From DATJLQ01 sp035509415 (GTDB taxonomy: Bacteria > Pseudomonadota > Alphaproteobacteria > JACZXZ01): DNA of 64,000 bases. Below, one piece after another: positions 17,703 through 26,036 of this stretch; within the stretch, counting starts at the first letter, position 1, and every line of letters starts with the position of its first letter. The stretch covers positions 1-64,000 of the forward strand of contig DATJLQ010000096.1 of assembly GCA_035509415.1 (NCBI GenBank), given 5' to 3'. A program made the translations under genes and the position numbers. The notes below the pieces were generated by a model that searched no databases, was not told where the DNA came from, and worked only from the letters and a program-made list of their open reading frames with translations.

Positions 17703-18797
17703 TTATTTGCCAAGGTCGACGATGGCGATCACCGGCCCGCCGCCTTCCGGCCCCTGGTGCATCGCGTCGACCGAGACGTAGACCGCCGGATCGCCGATGG
17801 CCGCCGCCGCGACGGCACCCACCGCCGCCTTCGAATGCCGGTGCCAGTGGACGTCAGAATCGTCGAGCATGATCTGCCGGCGGCCGCGCAGCTTGCCATT
17901 GTGATGCGGCTCGCACTTGATGAAGCAATTGACGAGACGGCCCTTGATGTCGTCGGCGCGGGCACGTTCCGGCAGCTCGAGACCGGCATTTCGAATCGCG
18001 GCATAGACGCTATCGATGTCGAGCGCGTCCTTCATCACGCTGTGGCCGATCCGGTAGCGTCCGCCGGCCCCCGCCCTGTTTCCGATGAGCACGATTTGCG
18101 CGCGCGACAGCTCGACTCCCGACGAGCAGGACGCAACCGACGAGTAAAGCGCGAGGTCCTTGCAGATTTGATCGGCACGCGGCATCTTGACCTCGCCGAG
18201 CGCAACCGCGATGCCGAGCGCCGCGGTACCGTTCGAAACGCCCATCGAATCGTGGACCTCGCACGCGACCGTCTTGCCCCGTCGCGCGGCATCCTGCACC
18301 GAATCGACCGTGAGCAGCGGCGTCTTGGTCTGGACGTAATGGACGTCGGCCGGATCGGAGATGCCGGCGTTCTTCATCGCCGCGCGCACCCCTTCCGCCA
18401 CTTTCTCGACCATCGCCGGGCGGCCGATGTCCTCGGGCAGGAGCTCGGCGCTCATCGAGGCGCCGATTACAAGCCGGCTCTCGGATGCCGGACCGGTCGT
18501 GGCGTTTTGGGCGAACACCGTCGCATGGGGCACGATGACGCCGTCGCACCCGCCCGACCAGACCATGGGGATTTCCGCGACCGATTTGGCGCTCCGCTTG
18601 CCGTGGCGCTCGAGCACGCGGCGGAACGCCTGGTCCGCGAGAATGCGGGTGAAATCGTTGACGCCGCCGTTCCCTTCGGTCTTGCCGATCACGGCGACGA
18701 CTTCATCGGCGGCGAACGCCCCGCCGACGATCGCCTCTTCCATGCCGGAGGCGTCCTGAACGTTCTTGAGCTCGAATTTTCTGACTTCCAGAGCCAT
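17703..18797 (-). CDS. Ring-opening amidohydrolase (cyanuric acid hydrolase/barbiturase family)
   Basis: 364 residues from ATG 18797, chosen over upstream in-frame starts because GGATGG precedes it and family homology begins at MALEVRKFEL. The three internal domains each offer the Ser-Lys dyad of this family: K39/S81 (IGKTEGNGG; WSGGCDGVIVPH), K158/S226 (VQTKTPLL; SSGVELSRAQI) and K294/S322 (FIKCEPHHN; HSKAAVGAV). The C-terminal MHQGPEGGGPV is also characteristic. The enzyme hydrolyses cyanuric acid to 1-carboxybiuret or barbiturate to ureidomalonate. Two amidases directly downstream supply plausible next steps. Cyanurate and barbiturate preference cannot be separated by eye. Confidence 0.9.
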   Translation of the reverse strand: MALEVRKFELKNVQDASGMEEAIVGGAFAADEVVAVIGKTEGNGGVNDFTRILADQAFRRVLERHGKRSAKSVAEIPMVWSGGCDGVIVPHATVFAQNATTGPASESRLVIGASMSAELLPEDIGRPAMVEKVAEGVRAAMKNAGISDPADVHYVQTKTPLLTVDSVQDAARRGKTVACEVHDSMGVSNGTAALGIAVALGEVKMPRADQICKDLALYSSVASCSSGVELSRAQIVLIGNRAGAGGRYRIGHSVMKDALDIDSVYAAIRNAGLELPERARADDIKGRLVNCFIKCEPHHNGKLRGRRQIMLDDSDVHWHRHSKAAVGAVAAAAIGDPAVYVSVDAMHQGPEGGGPVIAIVDLGK

Positions 18798-18884
18798 GAT
18801 ATGCCATCCATTTTCGACGTTGCCGATGCTTTCCATTGCGCGCCGCGATGCGCGCGGGCCCGAGGCGCGTGTTTCGATTCCTCG

Positions 18885-19853
18885 CTAGGACTTCGTCGGG
18901 ACCCCGCGCAGGGTGCGTACGCGCGATTGACGATACGCGGCCGCGACGGTGTCGGGATAAGAGGGCGGACGACCGCCGGACGAAAGCGGACGAACGACGG
19001 TGTCCGGATCCGGCTCGTGGAAGAAAACCAGCGACAGCCGGCGGCTGTTCGCCGCCACGCCACGCGGCGGGTTCACGACGCGATGGATCGAGGAGCGCCA
19101 CCGATCGTTGGTCCAGCGCTGCATCAGGTCGCCGATGTTGACGACCAGGCATCCGGGCCGGGCCTCGACAGCGGCCCAGTCGCCTCCATGATCGCGCACC
19201 TGAAGGCCGCCGGCAGCGGCATCCACGCGGAGGATCGTGAGCGTGCCGAAATCCGTATGCGGCCCGGCACGCAGCTGCCCGGGCAGCGGCGGCGTCGCCT
19301 GCGCCGGATAATGGACCAAGCGCAGGATGCTCGCGTGACGGTCGAAGTGGCGATTGAAGAATTCGCGCGGCACGCCGAGCGCCTCGGCGAACAATTCCAT
19401 CAGGCGCAGGGCCAGGCGCTCCATCGCGCGGTAATAGGCTTCGAGCGCCGGCCGAAGATCGTCCGGCCGGCTGGGCCAGAGGTTGGGCGCGAATGCCGCC
19501 GCCTCTTCGGGCGTTTTCGGTTGCGGCCGCGCCTCCGACGGCCCGAGGCCGAAGCTCTCTTGAAGATCGACCGTCGGCGCCTCGCCGAACGTCGCGGCAT
19601 GACTCTGGTCGCCGACGCGATTGTAGCCGCGGCTTACGTCCGGCGCCGGCCGCGCGACGGCGGATTTTTCCCCGAGCGGCAGATCGAAGAACGCCAGCCC
19701 CGCCGCGTAAGTCCGATCGATCGCGTCCTCGGAAACGCCGTGACCGGAAATCAAAAAGAAGCCGAGGTCGCGGCAGGCATCGTCAATCTGGCGACCGACC
19801 GCGGTGGCGTCGGGGCTCGATACGTCGATGATCGGGAGCCGGGACGCAACCAT
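18885..19853 (-). CDS. 2-oxoglutarate/Fe(II)-dependent oxygenase, isopenicillin-N-synthase-like
   Basis: 322 residues with a DIOX_N-like N-terminal part and a 2OG-Fe(II) core. Iron ligands H199-x-D201 (GPHTDFGTLTIL) and H257 (SIHRVV) are present, as is the co-substrate-binding R272-x-S274. The start is supported by CGGAGGCGGAAG. The family contains thymine 7-hydroxylase as well as ethylene-forming and antibiotic oxygenases. Next to a barbiturase/cyanurate hydrolase, ring or methyl hydroxylation of a pyrimidine-like compound is a reasonable inference. Confidence 0.88.
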   Translation of the reverse strand: MVASRLPIIDVSSPDATAVGRQIDDACRDLGFFLISGHGVSEDAIDRTYAAGLAFFDLPLGEKSAVARPAPDVSRGYNRVGDQSHAATFGEAPTVDLQESFGLGPSEARPQPKTPEEAAAFAPNLWPSRPDDLRPALEAYYRAMERLALRLMELFAEALGVPREFFNRHFDRHASILRLVHYPAQATPPLPGQLRAGPHTDFGTLTILRVDAAAGGLQVRDHGGDWAAVEARPGCLVVNIGDLMQRWTNDRWRSSIHRVVNPPRGVAANSRRLSLVFFHEPDPDTVVRPLSSGGRPPSYPDTVAAAYRQSRVRTLRGVPTKS

Positions 19854-19989
19854 TCTTCCGCCTCCGCGTCCGGAAATGATGTCGAACTAACGGTCGCCAC
19901 TTTGGGTCCCGCGCGCCGGGCTGTCCAATATCGATTGATGATGCACCCATCGGCGGTTCCGATTCCGGACCCGCGGACGGGCGCGCGCG

Positions 19990-20763
19990 CTAGAACCACT
20001 TCTTGTCGAGCTTGGCGAGGAAGCCGTCCTTTTCGAGCGCACCGAGCTGGCGGTTGATCTCGGCCAAAAGGGCGGTGTCCTCCTTGCGCGTGTTGATCCC
20101 GACGACGCTGCTCTTCCACACGGCCGTCGTCGCCATTCCGGGGATGTTACGCAGATTGTATTTGATCGGCGGCAGCGGATCGACCACCGCCTCGACCCGC
20201 CCGTTCTGCATATCCTTGAGCGCCAAGAGGATGGAATCGTAGGTCTTGACCTCCCTGACGCCCGCAATCGCGCGCACGAATGCCTCGCCGGACGTGCCGA
20301 GCTGCACGCCCACGACCTTGCCCACGAGGTCGGCCGGTTTGGAGATCGGATGGGCGAGCGGATACGCAGCACCGATTCCGGCGTCGTAATAGGGAATGGA
20401 GAACGCGATCTGGTCCGCGCGCGCCGGTGTCCGAGTCATTGCGGTGATAAGGATGTCGACGCGCTTCGATTTGAGCGCGGCGATGATGCCCTTGAAGTCG
20501 ATGTTCTGCCACTCGGCCTTTACCCCCATTCGGCGCGCGATTTCCTTGCCGAGATCGGCGTCGAAGCCGACGATCTTACCGTCCTCGACGAAATCGAACG
20601 GCGCATAGGCGGCCGACGTCCCGATTACGATCGTGCCGGAATGCTTGATCTTGTCGAGCGTCGATTCCGCGGATGCGTGCGTCGGCAACGCAAGACCACC
20701 CGCGAGCGCAAGCAGGGCGGCGAGGACGATCGCGCGGCGTGGCGCGAGAAATGATGCTGCCAT
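19990..20763 (-). CDS. Amino-acid-type ABC transporter substrate-binding protein (SBP family 3)
   Basis: 257 residues; ATG 20763 has AAGGAGG upstream. A Sec signal peptide spans about 1-32 (ALLALAGGLALPTHASA). The mature domain has the family-3 signatures GTSAAYAPFDF, GFDADLGKEIARR and the ligand-site region AMTRTPARADQIAFS. It is the first gene of the leftward run and the natural partner of the permease/ATPase pair at 13596-15046, although seven kilobases of enzymes lie between. Confidence 0.9.
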   Translation of the reverse strand: MAASFLAPRRAIVLAALLALAGGLALPTHASAESTLDKIKHSGTIVIGTSAAYAPFDFVEDGKIVGFDADLGKEIARRMGVKAEWQNIDFKGIIAALKSKRVDILITAMTRTPARADQIAFSIPYYDAGIGAAYPLAHPISKPADLVGKVVGVQLGTSGEAFVRAIAGVREVKTYDSILLALKDMQNGRVEAVVDPLPPIKYNLRNIPGMATTAVWKSSVVGINTRKEDTALLAEINRQLGALEKDGFLAKLDKKWF

Positions 20764-20875
20764 TGAAACCTCCTTGTCTCGTTTGTGGATCTCGCTGAAG
20801 CGTCGTGGCCAGCGGAGCCATTCGCGTGTGCTTGAAACGATGGTATCTTCAGCGTTCCAGGGCCGCCAAACAGGA

Positions 20876-20907
20876 ATTTCCGATCCTAAAATCGGTATTT
20901 CCGATCC
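20876..20907. promoter_or_regulatory. Candidate LysR operator: two direct repeats 21 bases apart
   Basis: ATTTCCGATCC occurs at 20876-20886 and again at 20897-20907, exactly 21 bases (two helical turns) apart. A short dyad CCGAT-N6-ATCGG (20880-20895) overlaps the first copy. The element lies in the 149-base gap between the LysR stop (20913) and the start of the binding-protein gene (20763), where activation of the catabolic run would act. Confidence 0.45.
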
Positions 20908-20912
20908 GGAGC

Positions 20913-21815
20913 CTACTTCGACCGCGACTTGAGCGTGTGCCGCAGCGCGGCCAAGTAGGCGTCCTTTTGGCGCGTCATGGGCTTGCGCCGCCAGAACAGG
21001 TTTATCGCAACATGGCATTGCTGGACCATATCGAGCGCCTTGAGCGTACCGAGGGCGCATTCGTTTTCGACGCAGCTCTCGGGCAGAATCGCAATGCCGC
21101 GGCCCGACTGGACGGCAACCTTGATCGTCTCGATGTTGTCGGCGATGCTCAGGATGTTGGGCGAAATGCCGAGATCGGTGAACAGCTGTAGCACCATCTC
21201 GCCGTAGCCGACGGAAAGCTCGTTCATGACGATCGGCTCGGCCGCGAGCAGGCCGATGTCGACGCGTTTGCGCGTGCGCGCAAGCGGATGGTTCGGACGC
21301 GTGATGACCTTCATTGGGACGACCGCGAGGCGCTCGAAGGCGAGCCCCGCCGGCACGCGATCCGGGTCGGACTCGATCGCGATCCCGGCATCGATCCGCT
21401 CGTCGTGGAGATAATCGAAGATGCTGCGCGTCGGCGCCATGACGATGTCGATGCGCGCATCTTTGCTGACTTCGGCGAGGCCGCTGAATATCGCAGGAAC
21501 GAACAATTGGGTCACGCCGGAGATTATGCCGAGCACGAAGGATTCCGTCGGGCCACCCTTGAGGCGGCGCGTGAGGGCGGCGAGGTTGCGCAGCTCGCTC
21601 GTGATCCGGTCGGCCTCATTGAGAAAGATGCGCCCGCGCTCGGTGAGCTCGATGCCTTGTCCGGTGCGGCGGAAGAGAAGGAAACCGACCTCGGCCTCGA
21701 GCGACTTTATTTGCTCGCTAATGGCCGATTGCGAAATATTCAGTTGCAGCGCCGCCTTGGTGAAGCTGCGTCGTCGCGCGACGGCGATCGCATAGCGAAG
21801 CTGGCGAAACTCCAC
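20913..21815 (-). CDS. LysR-family transcriptional regulator
   Basis: 300 residues from GTG 21815, preceded by AAAAGGAGG. The N-terminal helix-turn-helix (FRQLRYAIAVARRRSFTKAA; ISQSAISEQIKSLE) is followed by the effector-binding domain. It is transcribed in the same direction as, and directly upstream of, the importer and ring-opening genes, and probably controls them. The ligand may be the imported N-heterocycle or a ring-opened product. Confidence 0.92.
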   Translation of the reverse strand: MEFRQLRYAIAVARRRSFTKAALQLNISQSAISEQIKSLEAEVGFLLFRRTGQGIELTERGRIFLNEADRITSELRNLAALTRRLKGGPTESFVLGIISGVTQLFVPAIFSGLAEVSKDARIDIVMAPTRSIFDYLHDERIDAGIAIESDPDRVPAGLAFERLAVVPMKVITRPNHPLARTRKRVDIGLLAAEPIVMNELSVGYGEMVLQLFTDLGISPNILSIADNIETIKVAVQSGRGIAILPESCVENECALGTLKALDMVQQCHVAINLFWRRKPMTRQKDAYLAALRHTLKSRSK

Positions 21816-22178
21816 GGCGCCTCCTTTTCGGAGCGATATCGAAAATGAAATCCGCTCGTGCGGCCATCGACCCGATCGCGTCCGTTCGTCCGATCGACCG
21901 TCTGCGATGAACTGGGGCTCGATCCCCGCCGATGATCTCCGCTTGGCCGAGAAGCCGCGGTCCAGTCGGGCGGAGCTTGCGCGTCGAACCCGCTTGCGTC
22001 AAGCGCCGGCAGCCTCCGCCGCCACGACGGAGTTCACCCGCAGGTTGTCGTCACGTCTCTCGAAACCTCGACCTCGGCACTTGTCCCCGAGAAGAGACAT
22101 CGGAATGACAAAAAGAATCCAATATGCCGTGCCGACGTCAGGGAACGAGCCGATCTTCGATAGGTTGGGCTTCTCCGT
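21816..22178. other. Intergenic region, no gene recognised
   Basis: 363 bases between the LysR gene and the thioesterase. Short open frames exist but show no recognisable motif or good ribosome site. The region marks the boundary between the N-heterocycle cluster and the 17-gene sulfur/ureide run and should hold the LysR promoter. No convincing terminator hairpin was found. Confidence 0.4.
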
Positions 22179-22679
22179 CTAATCGCCGATCGCCGCAATG
22201 CGCCGACCGATTCCCGCCGGGCGCGCAAGAGCGGCATGGGCGGCAATCCCGGCGCCGATCGCCGACTGCGACGCGCTCGGAAACGGGACGACCCGGCGCA
22301 AGCTCAGATCGACGTGGAGGAACATGATTTCCTGCATCGCAAGCCGGCGGCCGCCCTCGACGTGAAACATCTCATGGACGACATGAAGACGCTTGACGTC
22401 GGCGCCAACCAATTGCGAGGCGACCCTGACGCGCTCGCCTTCGCGCACCTCGCGCTCGTATAGCGTATGGGTCTCGGCGGCGAATATGCCGAAGCGTTTG
22501 TTCTCGTCGTCGAGGGGCTCGATCCCCAGAGCGTCGAACAGCGCCGCCGTCGCCAGGTCGAATACGACGACGTAGTAAGCGAGGTTCATATGGCCGTTTG
22601 CATCGATCCATTCCGGTCGAATGATTGTCTCGAACCGATCGAAGGGTGCTGGAAACGGGTGCTGTATCTCGGCAGGCAC
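22179..22679 (-). CDS. Hotdog-fold thioesterase, carnitine/betainyl-CoA thioesterase type
   Basis: 166 residues from GTG 22679 (GAGG seven bases upstream). The active-site region WIDANGHMNLAYY and the later HEMFHVEG segment are those of 4-hydroxybenzoyl-CoA-like hotdog thioesterases, close to those of carnitine catabolism. It is the last gene of the long leftward run and would release CoA from a pathway acid. A truncated paralogue lies at 1473-1691. Confidence 0.85.
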   Translation of the reverse strand: MPAEIQHPFPAPFDRFETIIRPEWIDANGHMNLAYYVVVFDLATAALFDALGIEPLDDENKRFGIFAAETHTLYEREVREGERVRVASQLVGADVKRLHVVHEMFHVEGGRRLAMQEIMFLHVDLSLRRVVPFPSASQSAIGAGIAAHAALARPAGIGRRIAAIGD

Positions 22680-22717
22680 TGGTCACCTCGGGATCCGGAT
22701 GCCGCGACTGCGGCCGG

Positions 22718-23143
22718 TTAGGGCTTTGGTTCTTCCCGCGCCTGGGATTTTTCCGCCATCGCGACGGCCGCGACCGGCAGGCCGGCATTCTTCCATGCCG
22801 TGAGGCCTCCCTTCAGATGACAGATCGGCGCAAGCCCCATGCGCTGCAACGCCAACGTCGCCAGCGCCGAGCGCCAGCCGCTTGCGCAGAAGAGCACAAA
22901 GCGCTTGCCGGACGAGAAAACCGGTTTGTGATAAGGACTCTCCGGATCGACCCAGAATTCGAGCATCCCCCGCGGCGCGTGCATCGCGCCCTCGATCGTG
23001 CCCTCGCGATTGAGTTCGCGTATATCGCGGATGTCCACGAACACGACGTCCGGCTTGCCGCGCATCGCCGCCGCCTGCTCGACCGTGACGGCCTCGACGG
23101 CGCGATCCGCCTCGGCCAGCAATTCCTTGTAACCGACCTTCAT
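22718..23143 (-). CDS. Single-domain rhodanese-like sulfurtransferase
   Basis: 141 residues; ATG 23143 has GGGAGGAAAG upstream. A single rhodanese domain carries the active-site loop F-C86-A-S-G-W-R with the catalytic cysteine present, so it should be active. It is cytoplasmic. Placed in a run with a PLP C-S-lyase-like enzyme and a sulfoxide-reductase-like molybdoenzyme, it may handle sulfane sulfur or detoxify a sulfur product; that role is inferred from context. Confidence 0.9.
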   Translation of the reverse strand: MKVGYKELLAEADRAVEAVTVEQAAAMRGKPDVVFVDIRDIRELNREGTIEGAMHAPRGMLEFWVDPESPYHKPVFSSGKRFVLFCASGWRSALATLALQRMGLAPICHLKGGLTAWKNAGLPVAAVAMAEKSQAREEPKP

Positions 23144-23189
23144 GCCGCTTTCCTCCCGTTGCCAATGACCGCCCAGCCGCCGCCCGCCT

Positions 23190-24197
23190 CTAACCGTGCC
23201 GCGGCGGCTCATCCATTTTCCGCACCGAATCGGCAAGCCCGCTTTTCCGTAGCGCGGCGTCGATCGCGTCTTGTTCGATGCCCCGCGTGATCAAGATCAT
23301 GCGCGAAAGCGGCGACTCATGCGTCACCGCCGCAAGGCGCATGGGCGGATAGATCGTGTCCTGCACCGCTTGCAGGATCACCGGATTCTGCGGCGGGGGC
23401 AGGACGATCAACGCCTTCGCGCGCATCAAATGGGGCCCGGCGAGCGCCTTCAGGACCGAGACGCACGCCTCGAGGCCTCTTGGCTCGAGTGGCGTATCCA
23501 ATGTCAACGTGCGCGAACGGATCCGGTCAAAATCATGGGCGGGCGGACCGGTACGCGTCTTCGCGCGCCGGCGTTCCGGGCGCACGGCCCGGATCAGAGC
23601 GTCAACGAGGTCTTGGTCCAGCCTGCCTTCGCTGCTTCGTGCGAGCGCGGCGTCCGGCGCATAATCGCGCAACCTCGTTTCGAGCGCGGTCAGCGTCGTT
23701 CCGGGAGCGAGGTCGGCCTTGGTGATGACGAGGATATCGGCCGCCTTCGCTTGCGCGGTCGCCACGGCCTCCTGCGCCAGCGTTCTCGCGCCGTTCACGG
23801 CGTCGCAAACCGTGACGATCGCCGCAAGACGAAAGAATCCGCGCAGGGGTTGGCCGCTCAGCAGTTCCTCGACCGGTCCTGGATCGGCGAGCCCCGACGT
23901 CTCGATGACGACGCCGTCGAAGGCGGGCAACTCCCCCACGGCGCGCCTTGCGAACATGTCGGCGAGGGTCTCGCCGAGCTCGCCACGGACCATGCAGCAA
24001 AGACAGCCGCCCGCAAGCGCGTATACGTCGTCGCTGGAGGCCTCGATGATGTCGTGGTCGAGTCCGATCTCGCCGAATTCGTTGATGACGATGGCGAGCC
24101 GACCGAATTCCGGCCGCCGGATCAAGGAGCGGATCAGCGTCGTCTTGCCGCTGCCAAGGAAACCGGTGACGATCCACAAAGGGAGCGGCCTGGTCAT
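23190..24197 (-). CDS. COG0523 P-loop GTPase (CobW/metallochaperone family)
   Basis: 335 residues from ATG 24197. Walker A GFLGSGKTT (12-20), the metal-binding C65-L-C67-C68, the ETSGLADP switch and the guanine-specificity motif TKAD identify the family, and the CobW C-terminal domain follows. Members insert or deliver zinc, cobalt or iron to target enzymes. In this run the metal-dependent hydantoinase and M20 carbamoylase are the natural clients. Confidence 0.88.
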   Translation of the reverse strand: MTRPLPLWIVTGFLGSGKTTLIRSLIRRPEFGRLAIVINEFGEIGLDHDIIEASSDDVYALAGGCLCCMVRGELGETLADMFARRAVGELPAFDGVVIETSGLADPGPVEELLSGQPLRGFFRLAAIVTVCDAVNGARTLAQEAVATAQAKAADILVITKADLAPGTTLTALETRLRDYAPDAALARSSEGRLDQDLVDALIRAVRPERRRAKTRTGPPAHDFDRIRSRTLTLDTPLEPRGLEACVSVLKALAGPHLMRAKALIVLPPPQNPVILQAVQDTIYPPMRLAAVTHESPLSRMILITRGIEQDAIDAALRKSGLADSVRKMDEPPRHG

Positions 24198-24256
24198 CGA
24201 CGGAGCCTTTCGTGCCGTTCGCGCGCCGGTACCGAAGCCGGAAACACCGCGACCGC

Positions 24257-24700
24257 TCAGCTGCGCCGCCGGATCATGATCTTCTCGTTGCCCGCGATCA
24301 CGACCTCGCCCTTCTGGTTGACCACTTCCAGCTCGAAGGTGACGATGCCGCGTTCCGGCTTCGAAGTCTCGCGCTTTTCCTTGACGATCTGGCGCACGTG
24401 GATGGTGTCGCCCATTCGAATGGCGCCGGTAAAGCGGCAACCGAACTCGAGGAGCGCAATCGCCGTCTCCTCGCTGATTCCAAGCTGAACGAGAAGGCCG
24501 GAGGCCAGGGCGACGCCGAGGAATCCATGGGCGATCCGCCCGCCGAACGGCGACGCCTTGGCAAACTCCTCATCCATGTGGATGGGCGAATAGTCGCCCG
24601 ACAGGCCGCCGAAGGTCACGATATCGCTTTCGGTGACCGTGCGCCCGCGGGTCTTAAACACCTGGCCGATTTCGAATTCCTCGTAGTACAGGCTGCTCAT
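24257..24700 (-). CDS. MaoC-like enoyl-CoA hydratase/dehydratase
   Basis: 147 residues from ATG 24700 (GGGAG upstream). The hydratase-2 motif has D36 and H41 in GDYSPIHMDEEFA, followed by GGRIAHGFLG. It hydrates trans-2-enoyl-CoA or dehydrates a hydroxyacyl-CoA. Together with the acyl-CoA synthetase and acyl-CoA dehydrogenase of the same run it would provide the first turns of side-chain beta-oxidation. Confidence 0.88.
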   Translation of the reverse strand: MSSLYYEEFEIGQVFKTRGRTVTESDIVTFGGLSGDYSPIHMDEEFAKASPFGGRIAHGFLGVALASGLLVQLGISEETAIALLEFGCRFTGAIRMGDTIHVRQIVKEKRETSKPERGIVTFELEVVNQKGEVVIAGNEKIMIRRRS

Positions 24701-24767
24701 ATGCGTTCTCCCGTCCCTGATCCAGCCGGTCGGCGGCCGCTGTGCGCCGACGCCCGCTGGAATCGCC

Positions 24768-26036
24768 TCACGAAGCGCCGTCGCGGGCGCCACTCAGAAA
24801 GCGTGGATCCTCGAGCAACCGGCGCGTCGCTTCATAGAGAAGATCGACTCCAGCCTCGACATCCTCCCATGCCGTCGATTCCTCCGGGCAATGGCTCCGG
24901 CCCCCCTTGCTCGGCACGAAGATCATGGCCGACGGAATCTGGCGTCCGATGATTTGCGCATCGTGCCCCGCCGCCGACGCCATCGTTTGGGACGGGAGCG
25001 CAAGTGCCTGCGCCGACGCGTTGAGAATGCCGCGCAGCCGCGCATCCATCGCGGCGGGCTCGGACTGGTAGATCCGTCGACATTGCACCTCGAGGCCGTG
25101 CGTTGCGGCCGCGTTCCGCGCCTCGCGCTCGACCGCGTCGGTCAACGCGCGCAGACACGCGCCGTCCGTGTCGCGTATCTCGAGCCCGAGGCGCGCAAGC
25201 GCGGGCACGACGTTGCCGGCGCCGGGCTCGATCTTGACGATCCCTATGGTCATGACCGCGCGACCCTCGCCGCGCTCGACCACAACCTGCCGCAGCGACG
25301 TCGCGAACAAGGCGGCGGCGGCGAACGCATCCTGGCGATCGCCCATCGGCGTCGAGCCGGCATGGTCCGGACGCCCTTCGAACCGGATGGAGAATCGCGC
25401 CTGGCCCGCGATCGCATCGATGATGCCGATCGGGAGACCCTTGCGCTCCAGGATCGGACCCTGCTCGATGTGGAGCTCGAGATAGCCGGCGATTTCGTCG
25501 ACGGGCCGGCGCGCATTCGGGAGCGCCTCGATCGACAGTCCCGCCGACGACAACGCGTCGGCAAGGGTCACGCCGCCCGTGTCGCGCATCCGGGAAAGTT
25601 GCGCCGTATCGAGGAACCCCATCATCGCGCGGCTACCCGTGAAGGCGCCGAACCGGCCCTCCTCGTCCTCGAAGGCGACGATCTCGAGCGGCCGCGCCCG
25701 GTTCGCCCGCTCGTCCTGGAGCCGGCGCGCGACCTCGAGACCCGCGAGCACGCCGAGCGTGCCGTCGAGCGGCCCGCCGTTCGGCACCGTATCGATGTGA
25801 GAGCCGAGCATGAGGACGGCCGGTTCGCCCGTCCCGACAGAAGCGGGCAAGCGCCCGATCACGTTGAAGGCAGGATCGACGCGGGCCACCAAGCCGGCGG
25901 CCGCCATTCTTTCCGCAAGCCAGCGCCGCGCATCGAGATCGGCCGGCGTATAGGCGCGCCGGGTATTGCCCCCGCTCGGCTCGGCGCCGAACCGCGCCAA
26001 CGCGTCGAGATCGTCGCGCAGACGGGAATATTTCAC
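24768..26036 (-). CDS. M20 family N-carbamoyl-L-amino-acid hydrolase / allantoate amidohydrolase-type
   Basis: 422 residues from GTG 26036, overlapping the hydantoinase stop by four bases. Binuclear metal ligands fit the family: H80-x-D82, D91, E125/E126, H189 (HIEQGP) and H382 (SHCPEE). The insertion domain for dimerisation is present (about 210-325). It removes carbamoyl groups from ureido acids, giving amine, CO2 and ammonia. Directly after a hydantoinase it would complete cyclic-ureide hydrolysis. Confidence 0.9.
   Translation of the reverse strand: MKYSRLRDDLDALARFGAEPSGGNTRRAYTPADLDARRWLAERMAAAGLVARVDPAFNVIGRLPASVGTGEPAVLMLGSHIDTVPNGGPLDGTLGVLAGLEVARRLQDERANRARPLEIVAFEDEEGRFGAFTGSRAMMGFLDTAQLSRMRDTGGVTLADALSSAGLSIEALPNARRPVDEIAGYLELHIEQGPILERKGLPIGIIDAIAGQARFSIRFEGRPDHAGSTPMGDRQDAFAAAALFATSLRQVVVERGEGRAVMTIGIVKIEPGAGNVVPALARLGLEIRDTDGACLRALTDAVEREARNAAATHGLEVQCRRIYQSEPAAMDARLRGILNASAQALALPSQTMASAAGHDAQIIGRQIPSAMIFVPSKGGRSHCPEESTAWEDVEAGVDLLYEATRRLLEDPRFLSGARDGAS

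Noticed and set aside
17703..18797. Naming the gene atzD or bar
   Set aside because: The three dyads define the family, but no residue I can read safely separates cyanurate from barbiturate specificity.
17757..20057. 766-codon plus-strand frame opposite the ring-opening amidohydrolase and oxygenase
   Set aside because: No recognisable domain; spans two minus-strand genes and their gap.
21907..22182. Small plus-strand frame in the gap before the thioesterase
   Set aside because: No ribosome site, no motif and biased composition; left as intergenic.
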